29,973 nucleotides of DNA from Hymenoscyphus infarciens (lineage: Eukaryota; Ascomycota; Leotiomycetes; Helotiales; Helotiaceae), in contig LLCB01000491.1 of the NCBI GenBank assembly GCA_001414345.1, positions 1 through 29,973 on the forward strand, written 5' to 3'. The first letter of the stretch is position 1; each line of letters starts with the position of its first letter. The notes beneath the pieces were generated by a model that saw only the letters and a program-made list of their open reading frames with translations, ran no database searches and was not told the DNA's origin. The translations under genes were made by a program, and so were the position numbers. Below are positions 23,207 to 29,973 of this stretch, one piece after another.

Positions 23207-26200
23207 ATGCCTTTAAAGCATAGTAAACAAGTCGCTTATAAGAGTGTTATTACTAAGGCTAGTAATAGAGCTACGAAGGCGCTCTAAGCTTAACTAGCAA
23301 AAGACGATATCGAAGACGACGAGCGCGATAGACGAGTTAGCAAAGCACGCCGTAGCACTTAAGCAGCTACGTAAGCATAATATACTACCTAGGACGCTAC
23401 TACTAATTAAGACAATACTATAAACAGCGCTCGCCGTCTAGCTCGTTAAAGAAGATAGTAAGTATAATAGAACCAGGGTTAGGCTCGAGACGATAACGGT
23501 ATAAACTTCTATCTAAGAGGTAAAAGTAATAGCGACAGCGACGGCGACAACGACAATAACATCGATAAAGCCCCCTTCTAAGACCCTGTCTAAGTAAATA
23601 GGCTAGCTAATAATAGACTACTAAATAGCTCTCTCCTCTTTTAAAGCAACTAATACCTCTAAGTTAATAGATATATAGGTAGATATAACAGCAGATACTA
23701 GAGTTATATAGAGAGACTATTCAATAGAGGATACTCTTAGAGCTTTCTCCCTAGATATCCTTAGAAATACCTTCAGAGCTTCTCTTAGAGTAACTTCGGT
23801 TAAAGTAACTTTAATATAGAATACTCTAACTTTTAAGGCCTCTAGGGTTTTTAAGGCTACCTATAGACTAATTTAGACGTAGAATACTCTTATAACTTTA
23901 GCGCTACTACCTAGAGTAACCTAGCGAGAGTTCTAGAGCTTAGCTAGAGTAATTAAGATAATATCGCTATACTAGTTACTAATTAAGGAGTAGATAGATA
24001 AAGCTAACGATTTAATATACTAGAGAGAGAGATAGTATATACTAATAATACTTAATAGGCTAATCTCTCTCTTTATTAAGAAGTACTACTAATAGATAAA
24101 GGAATTAATCTAGGAAGAAATCTATTAAGAGGAATATTAATAGTAAATAATAATAGTAAGAATATCCTCTCTTATATACTTAGTATAATTAATAGCCTCT
24201 TTCTAAAGTATAAGAAGTACTTAATATAAATTATATAAGGTATATTTAAGCTAAGAGATCTCTATTACCTAGATAATAACACTCTTCTAATCAACGATAA
24301 CGAAAGTACTATCTCCTTTAATAAAGAAGCTAGTATACTAAATATTAGAGTAAAGAAGACGTTAAAGGTCTTCAGATCTAATACTACTAAGTAGTTCTAT
24401 TACTTTCTAGTATATACTATATATATAATCTCCTTATTTAGTAAGAGCATCTATATTCAGCTTAATAACTTTAACCATAGAATTATAGGCCTAGCTAAGG
24501 ATTATATTTAGGTAGAGGTAATCTAATTAGTACTCTTCTAATAGGAAAAGGTAGTTAGTAAAGATAGATTAAGAGAGGTAGAATTATAAGAGATACCTAA
24601 GAGTATAATCACTTAATACTATTAGATAAGAAGACTAGGCTATAGTAGTAGTAGAGGAGGAGAAAGAAGAGGTTATTAAAGTTATAATTAGAATAGTAAT
24701 ATCTCTTTATAGACGTGCTTTAAAGTAAGTAAACTAGGAGGTTATAAAGATCTAAATTATACTTAAATCTATCTATTAAAAGAGGATAATAAGAGTAATA
24801 AGAAGGAGATAAGAAAGAGCTAAGAAGTTAGTATAAAAGAGACGATAGATAAAGACTATAGTAGTACTAATAAAGATCTTTTACTCTAATTTATATCTTT
24901 TTATCTATACTCTTCTACGCTTATTCGATTAAATACTATAGTATTCTTCCCTTTATATAATATATCAAAACTACTACTAGATATATTACTCTCTCTATTA
25001 TCTTCTAAAGTATAAAAGGCGCTATTACTTTAATATCTTAATTGTTCGCTCCTAGAAAACATTAATAATATACTTCGATTTAGAGTACTAATTAGGTATA
25101 AAGGCCTAGAAGTTTTATATATATTAAAGAACCTCTTATTAGCTACTAAATTTAATAAGCTTTTAACTTTAAAAGTAAGAGATAATTTAAAAGCTAGTCT
25201 AATTAAGAAAGTTAATCTATACTAGAGAGTACCTTTTATAGCTTCTCTACTTAGTTTTATATCTAAACTAAAGCTTAATAGCAATTAATACTAAATATAC
25301 TATTTATTCTACTTTAAAAGCTACTTAATAAATTATTATATATTAGACGAATATACGTATTTAAAGTACGTCTCCTTCTAGAAGGTATTAGCTATAATAT
25401 AAGAAGCTAGCCGAGAGTATATAATACTTAAAAGAGATATATCTAACGCTTTTCAAATAGTACTAATTATACTATAAATACGCTAGCTTTTAGGTTTCTA
25501 ATAGAAAGGGATTTATTATACTTTTATAGTACTACTCTTCAGCCTTGCTATAGTATTATTTATCTTTAATATCTTTGTAAAGGCTCTTAAATAAATAATA
25601 TAGTTATACTTAGAGTAATATATTATAAGCTACTATTTAGATAACGAGTTTGCTATATTTAAAGCTATTAAAGCTACGTCTTAATTCCTTAAAGAATAAG
25701 CTATAGAGTATAGAACTCTTACTTAAATATTAGACATACTAATTAATAATAAAAAGAGCGTCTAAGATATACTCTTAAAAGTAATAGAGTACTTAATAAA
25801 TACCGTCGCTTTTAAAGCCTCTATACTACTAGAAAAGCTAGCTAAGATAAAGCTTAAAATATACTAATTTATCAACTATAGGAGTATTACCTATAACAAG
25901 CTTAAATCGCTTACTAGTCTCTTATCTTTTTACGCCTTTATAGTATAATTAGGCTAGGCCTTCTACTATAACTTCTAGATATATATATATATATAGCCTA
26001 ACTATATACCTTATATAGAAAGGAGGCGCCTCTTAAAGGAAGTCTAGAAGGACCTTAAGTAGTAGAATAAGATATTACCGTAGTTTAATAGTATATACTT
26101 CTTTAATAATATCTAGTTATATATATACCTTTTTTATAATACCTCTATTAAAAGCCTAGAAGCCTTCTTTTTAGAAGTAGATAATCTAAGATATGTTTAG

Positions 26201-26640
26201 TAAGAGTATACATATATACTACTAAAAGAATACACTCTTTAGTTACCTCTTCTAAAGATTAGAAAGGACTCTTAATTTAATATAAATATCTTTAAGATTA
26301 AGATAGTAAAAGTATCCTTTAAATAATAGAAAGAGATATAAGTAATAAAGAGAGTAATTATCTATATAGATAATACTACTATATAGATTAGACTTCTTAA
26401 ATAGTTCTTAAGATACCTCTACTAAAATCGCCTCTTATAAACTACTTTACGCCTAGCTGTCTAATTTAATATTAATATATAATTAAAGTATATACTAAGA
26501 GTAGATAATATCTTAGTAGATACTCTCTTATATAATTTATATAGAATAGTAGCTAATTAGTACTTATACTAGTAGTCTCTTAATTTAATAATCTCTCTCT
26601 TAATTACTTTAAATATATAAAGAATAAAGTTAGAATATCT
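23207..26640 (+). pseudogene. Ngaro Gag-RT-RNase H polyprotein, RIP-interrupted
   Basis: An intact ATG at 23207 opens a frame of about 1,145 codons that holds through the RNase H region. Codons 1-330 are Gag-like: a basic start (MPLKHSKQVAYKS), an acidic stretch (DDIEDDERD), and a second one with Ser-Asp repeats near 23540. Around 24640-24690 a Gly/Arg-rich patch (RGGERRG) lies just before a Cys-Phe-Lys motif that may be a decayed zinc knuckle. RT spans about 25300-25760: KRDISNAFQ with the first Asp at 25436, then LLGF, GIYYTFIVLLFSLA, and the active-site box YLDN at 25634. RNase H shows IYIDNTT (Asp at 26369) and the closing VDNILVDTLL (about 26501), which corresponds to the usual D-ALSR end. 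YLDN is YLDD altered by a single TpG to TpA change. It would copy the element's RNA into DNA. Confidence 0.87.
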
Positions 26641-27630
26641 AAGATATATATAAGGCTTCTCTATTATAGCCTCTTACTAAACACTTAGAAGGTATATAAT
26701 ACGTATATATACTCTTTTAAAAGGTTCTAGGTTAAGAGACTCTAGTAACTATAACTGGCGATGACTTTAGTACTTTATAAGTAGGTTTTAAAGAGAGTAT
26801 ATAGTAGGATTAGTTAAGGACTTTTAAAGACAGACTCTATATAAATCAGCCTTTCTATGATTTAATTAATATATATAGAGCGTAACCTAGATCTAAAGCT
26901 ATTTAAGTCCTTGCTTTTATATCGAATTATAGTAGGCGTTTAAGCGATATAGAGCTCTTATAAGAAGAAGAAGGTAGAGCCTTTATTAATACTATAATTA
27001 TACTAGATTACCTCTTAAGCTCTAGAGGCTAGGCCTCGGATCCTATAGCTAGGATAGATTAATAGCCTTAACTTCGAAGCTACTATAAAGCTAGCTTTTA
27101 TAAGATTCCTTTATACTATAGAGATTATATATAAAAATACTAATTTAGTTAACTATAGAGTATTTATATATATATACTTTTAATAACAAGATATTACTTT
27201 TATTAAAGAAGATAAATATATAATTATATGTCTATAATCGAGTAAATTAAACTATAAGTATATAGAGGTAGAGATATTAGTATTAGGTATAGGATTACCT
27301 ACCTACTCTATAGTAGTACTTTAAGCACTATTTACTCTTGATTCTTAACCTTCTATAGTACTACTCTTTTACTAGGAGAGCAGCTCCTTTATAAGAAACT
27401 AATATATTAGCTCTTTATACTACTGCCTCTGAACAGTTAGCGTTAGTAATAGTATATTATATTTAAGACATAGTCTATATAGAGGCGTTATATAATATGT
27501 TTCTAATAATAGGGTATTAAATATAAATATTTAGATACTTAGAAAGTAGACTTCGAATACTTTTAAAAGGTACTTTACTCTAAGCTAATAGAAGTAATAT
27601 CTTTTAAATAGACGCTTTTTAATAAGTAAA
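26641..27630 (+). pseudogene. Ngaro tyrosine recombinase, RIP-interrupted
   Basis: This frame, shifted relative to the polyprotein, encodes the enzyme that would join the circular copy to the genome. Codons near 26670-26730 read LLNT*KVYNTYIYSFKRF, the N-terminal core-binding helix type (usual form: PNTRK.Y...). The catalytic domain begins with AFIRFLYTIEI (27097-27126), where the expected Arg of the R-x-G-E motif is now TAT (27112). Further on come RHSLYRGV with His at 27469 and the expected Arg replaced by TAT at 27478, then LRK*TSNTFKRYF, in which TAG at 27547 stands for the usual Trp, and the nucleophile Tyr is intact as TAC at 27571. Length, about 330 codons, is normal for the family. 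CGT to TAT needs two RIP-like steps. The enzyme is clearly dead. Confidence 0.84.
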
Positions 27631-27816
27631 GCTCTCTCTCTCCTAGCCTAGTAGGCTTTAGAAGACCTCTACGGTTAGTAGGTAGTATATTCTCTATTAT
27701 AACTATATTATATTACTATTTATATTACTTATAGTTCTTTTTACTTTTAAAAAGCCTTATTCTTTCTTATATTTATAATAGCTTCTCTTTAATCAGTTAA
27801 GTAACCTCTTTTAAGG

Positions 27817-27996
27817 TAGCTAATAGTACTTACTCTTTTTACTCTTATATTAGTAAGATACTTAGAGAGCCTTCTAATTAGTCTAAAAAAAAGGTATATA
27901 AAAGAGTATAAAGTAAGATACTAGAAGCTAGCTAGTAAATATAGAAATTCTTAAAATAGCCTTAAATACGTATATATAACGAAAAGTAATAAATAG
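27817..27996 (+). repeat. Split direct repeat B1
   Basis: The 180 bp align without gaps to 28222-28401, 405 bp away, from tagctaatagtact to gataaatag/aataaatag. Differences are mainly c/t and g/a, with B2 the less altered copy (cactc in B2 against tactc here). It directly abuts A2, forming the B-A junction expected from a circular intermediate. Confidence 0.92.
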
Positions 27997-28147
27997 AAAG
28001 GGTTTATAGTAAATTAAGGAATTAGCTTATTAAGTAAAAAGGAGGTATATATATATATACCTCCTCTTATACTAAGTAACCTCTATTCTACTAATAACAC
28101 TTTCTATTGCTTTTAATATCTTATTTAGTATTAAGCTCTTTTTTAAC
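27995..28147 (+). repeat. Split direct repeat A2
   Basis: Second copy of A1, sharing the two bases ag with the end of B1. It is more RIP-altered than A1. It contains a perfect 24-bp palindrome at 28041-28064. Confidence 0.92.
28041..28064. repeat. 24-bp palindrome inside A2
   Basis: ggaggtatatat is followed directly by its exact reverse complement. The A1 copy at 23071-23094 has the same sequence with two changed bases. It could be a recombinase-binding or structural site; this is inference. Confidence 0.85.
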
Positions 28148-28221
28148 TCTACTCTCGTACCTCTTTATAATACGCTTACTAGGATTAGTTAGTACTTTTT
28201 TAGCCTCTTAAATAAGTACAA

Positions 28222-28401
28222 TAGCTAATAGTACTCACTCTTTTCACTCTTATATTAGTAAGATACTTAGAGAGCCTCCTAATTAGCTTAAAAGGAAGGC
28301 ATATAAAAGAGTATAGAGTAAGATACTAGAAGCTAGCTAGTAAATACAGAAATTCTCAAAATAGCCTTAAATACGTATATATGACGAAAAGCGATAAATA
28401 G
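28222..28401 (+). repeat. Split direct repeat B2 (right end of retroelement)
   Basis: Copy of B1 that ends in gataaatag, followed by unrelated flank (cgtctttctaat). A 74-bp unique spacer, 28148-28221, separates it from A2. No target-site duplication is seen around the element, as expected for tyrosine-recombinase insertion. Confidence 0.9.
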
Positions 28402-28499
28402 CGTCTTTCTAATATATAAAGTCTTGTAAATATTTTATTTTAAGCTATATATAATATATATATATTACCTTCTAGATTATAGTAATTAATATAGTGTCT

Positions 28500-28965
28500 A
28501 TAGTAGTATCTAGGGAATAAACGCGTATATACCTACGCTACTACTATATTATAATAAGAGTTAGATTTAGAGAGTAGTAAGAAAGACGTATACTAAGAGA
28601 TATAGAGTATTAGCTTATATAGATCTTATAATAAGAGAGAGCGTAAGTAATTTTTAAGGTAATATAAATAAATATAAGCTTAAATTAGCTATATTAGAGT
28701 AATATAAGAAGAAGGAGATAGAAGAGATAGTAAGGTGTTAGTATTAGTAGATTACTTACTTCGTTTACTAGATGTTTTATATATAGAGTAGTTTTATTAT
28801 TAAGGATTAGAATATAATATTCTCTTTAGATAGCTAATCTATATTATACTCTTTAAGAATCTTATATAATAATCTAAGATAGTAAAAAAGAGCTATAACC
28901 GTAGTAAGTTAATAGTAATAGATAGTATCCTTTATAGCTATAATTAATTTAGTACTAGTATAAAA
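28500..28965 (+). pseudogene. Weak coding remnant, unknown
   Basis: A plus frame of about 150 codons reads as charged protein: VVRKTYTKRYRVL, then IDLIIRESVSNF, then YKKKEIEEIVRC near 28700. Stops are TAA or TAG only. It keeps a few TpG codons (tgt for Cys, atg for Met near 28773). No family is recognised, and either end may extend further. Confidence 0.32.
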
Positions 28966-29760
28966 ATCGTTCTCTAAATCAATTTTAAGAGAGAGAGAGG
29001 TATTAAGATATAACTAATCTAATAAGTAAATATTATATTATAAATACTAGATAAGTAAAAGATTATCTACTAAATAGTAAGAAATACAGTAGGTAGAGTA
29101 TAACTAGAGAGTACTTATAATTTTCTACTAAATAGAGATCTTAGTACTAGCGTGCTTACTTATATAGAGTCGTAGGTAAATATTCAAGATAACTTCTATA
29201 GAAGCGCTTAGAGAAAGAAGTAAGTATAAAGATAATATTGTTAAAATATTAAACTTAACTATTATAAGCGATATTAGCTAAATCTATAGCTAGATCTAGA
29301 GTAGCTATATATAGCTTTTATATGTCGGTTTAGACCTTTTCAATGTCGGCTTAGACCTTTTTAATACTAGTTTAGCACCTTTAAACTAGTTATAATTGTT
29401 ATACGAGAATTACTACTATTAAATCAAGCCTTTTATAAATCGTAGAAGGGTAGAAGTCTACTATACTAATAGAAGTTAATTAAAGAAGAGAAATAAGAGA
29501 TTATTATATTTTATAGATAGACGAAAAGAAATAATCCCTTTTATTTAGTTATCTTTATACCTTATATAATTTAGTAGAACGCGGTTCTAATCTTATATTT
29601 CTAGCGCTAATACGACTAAATATTTAAATTATTATCTTATTCTTTAAACTCTACTAAAGTATATAATAATATAGAAATTTAATAATAATTTACTTATAAT
29701 CTTATATTTAAAAAGCCTTACTAAAAGAATAATTATTTTAGTATAAGTTAGCTTATAATA
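28966..29760. other. AT-rich region with a short repeated GC-richer block
   Basis: At 29322-29390 a block (a)tgtcgg(t/c)ttagaccttttcaat is present twice and a diverged form (actagtttagcaccttt) follows. No coding frame stands out. Trinucleotide repeats begin at 29770. Confidence 0.45.
29322..29390 (+). repeat. Two to three tandem copies of a ~23-bp block
   Basis: atgtcggtttagaccttttc is followed at once by aatgtcggcttagacctttt and then by a weaker third copy. The two good copies keep TpG, so they are less RIP-altered than their surroundings. Confidence 0.75.
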
Positions 29761-29769
29761 TAAGCTTAC

Positions 29770-29806
29770 TTACTTCTACTACTTCTACTACTTCTACTAC
29801 TACTTT
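29770..29806 (+). repeat. (CTACTT/CTA)n simple repeat
   Basis: cttctactacttctactacttctactactac is a simple trinucleotide tract. It lies 5' of the last coding remnant. Confidence 0.85.
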
Positions 29807-29839
29807 TATACTCTTTTATACTTCTTTTTAATTAATATA

Positions 29840-29973
29840 CCTTCTTTAGAATAGTATAAGGCTAATACTACTTCTAGTATAAAAAAGTCTACTAAAAAAG
29901 CTTTAAAAGCTACTAAAAAAGTTCTTAAAAAGAAGATCTCTTAAATACGTCTTATAAACGTGTTTCTTAACTA
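29840..29973 (+). pseudogene. Start of a Lys-rich coding frame cut by the window edge
   Basis: A plus frame from ATA (probably a former ATG) at about 29840 reads (M)PSLE*YKANTTSSIKKST and continues with KKALKATKKVLKKK, a strongly basic N-terminus. It includes one internal TAG and one TAA. The rest lies beyond the window. A basic N-terminal tail is common in DNA-binding and Gag proteins, but nothing more can be said. Confidence 0.33.

Larger units (their letters stand above)
23025..28401 (+). mobile_element. Ngaro-type tyrosine-recombinase retrotransposon, RIP-inactivated
   Basis: The element is 5.38 kb, with ends defined by split direct repeats in the order A1 (23025-23177), internal genes, B1 (27817-27996), A2 (27995-28147), B2 (28222-28401). 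It encodes Gag, reverse transcriptase and RNase H in one frame, then a tyrosine recombinase in another. This set and order is known for Ngaro elements, relatives of DIRS, which integrate through a circular intermediate with a recombinase instead of a DDE integrase. DIRS itself has inverted ends and usually a methyltransferase-like domain; neither is seen. Differences between A1 and A2 are mostly CpA/TpG to TpA changes, so RIP acted after insertion. All enzymes are interrupted by TAA and TAG, so this copy is dead. Confidence 0.9.

Noticed and set aside
24710..24765. CCHC zinc knuckle in Gag
   Set aside because: Cys-Phe-Lys is followed by Tyr codons that could come from His and Cys, but the spacing is off by one residue.
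23025..28147. Reading A1 and A2 as the two LTRs of an LTR retrotransposon
   Set aside because: The repeats are only about 150 bp, B1 and B2 form a second split pair, and the downstream enzyme has tyrosine-recombinase motifs, not a DDE integrase.
1..29973. Mitochondrial DNA or a linear plasmid
   Set aside because: High AT would fit, but the specific strand-symmetric loss of CpA/TpG and the stop pattern point to RIP; no mitochondrial gene, rRNA or tRNA was seen.
1..29973. tRNA and rRNA genes
   Set aside because: I saw no cloverleaf with a conserved GGTTCGAATCC-like arm and no rRNA core sequence on either strand.

Overview
The window is very AT-rich and almost lacks CpA and TpG, while TpA is in large excess on both strands. 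This is the mark of repeat-induced point mutation (RIP), in which C becomes T in duplicated DNA, and it points to a filamentous ascomycete (Pezizomycotina). I found no intact gene. Every reading frame I could follow is cut by TAA and TAG, which are what RIP makes of CAA, CAG and TGG. Nearly all coding calls are therefore pseudogenes. Only one family is securely recognised.

Layout. Positions 1-424 hold a minisatellite of 65-bp units with hairpin-forming inverted repeats. From 890 to 8445 lie several degraded frames of unknown family (+890-1635, -2012-1664, +2220-4350, +4418-5880, +6241-6640, -8445-7020). From 9252 to 22104 lie five large degraded frames: +9252-12600, -15125-13050, +15190-18610, -20267-18640 and +20340-22104. 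Each spans about 540 to 1,140 codons. They are rich in charged coiled-coil or Pro/Gln/Ser stretches and match nothing I recognise. Several contain tandem repeats whose periods are multiples of three, the best sequence evidence that they once encoded protein.

Positions 23025-28401 are a complete but RIP-killed tyrosine-recombinase retrotransposon of the Ngaro/DIRS type. It has the diagnostic split direct repeats in the order A1 - genes - B1 - A2 - B2, a Gag-RT-RNase H frame starting at an intact ATG (23207), and a tyrosine recombinase frame (about 26641-27630). The right flank (28403 to the end) holds two weak coding remnants and simple repeats.

How it works together. The retroelement would copy itself through a circular intermediate, with the recombinase joining the B and A ends. 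RIP later removed key residues: the RT YLDD box now reads YLDN, the recombinase Arg positions now read Tyr, and one Trp codon is now TAG. Because RIP needs duplicated DNA, the unidentified genes were probably repeated too, which makes an undescribed large mobile element a reasonable but unproven idea. One caution applies throughout: TGA is nearly absent and TAA/TAG can be read as Gln, so frame continuity alone proves little here.
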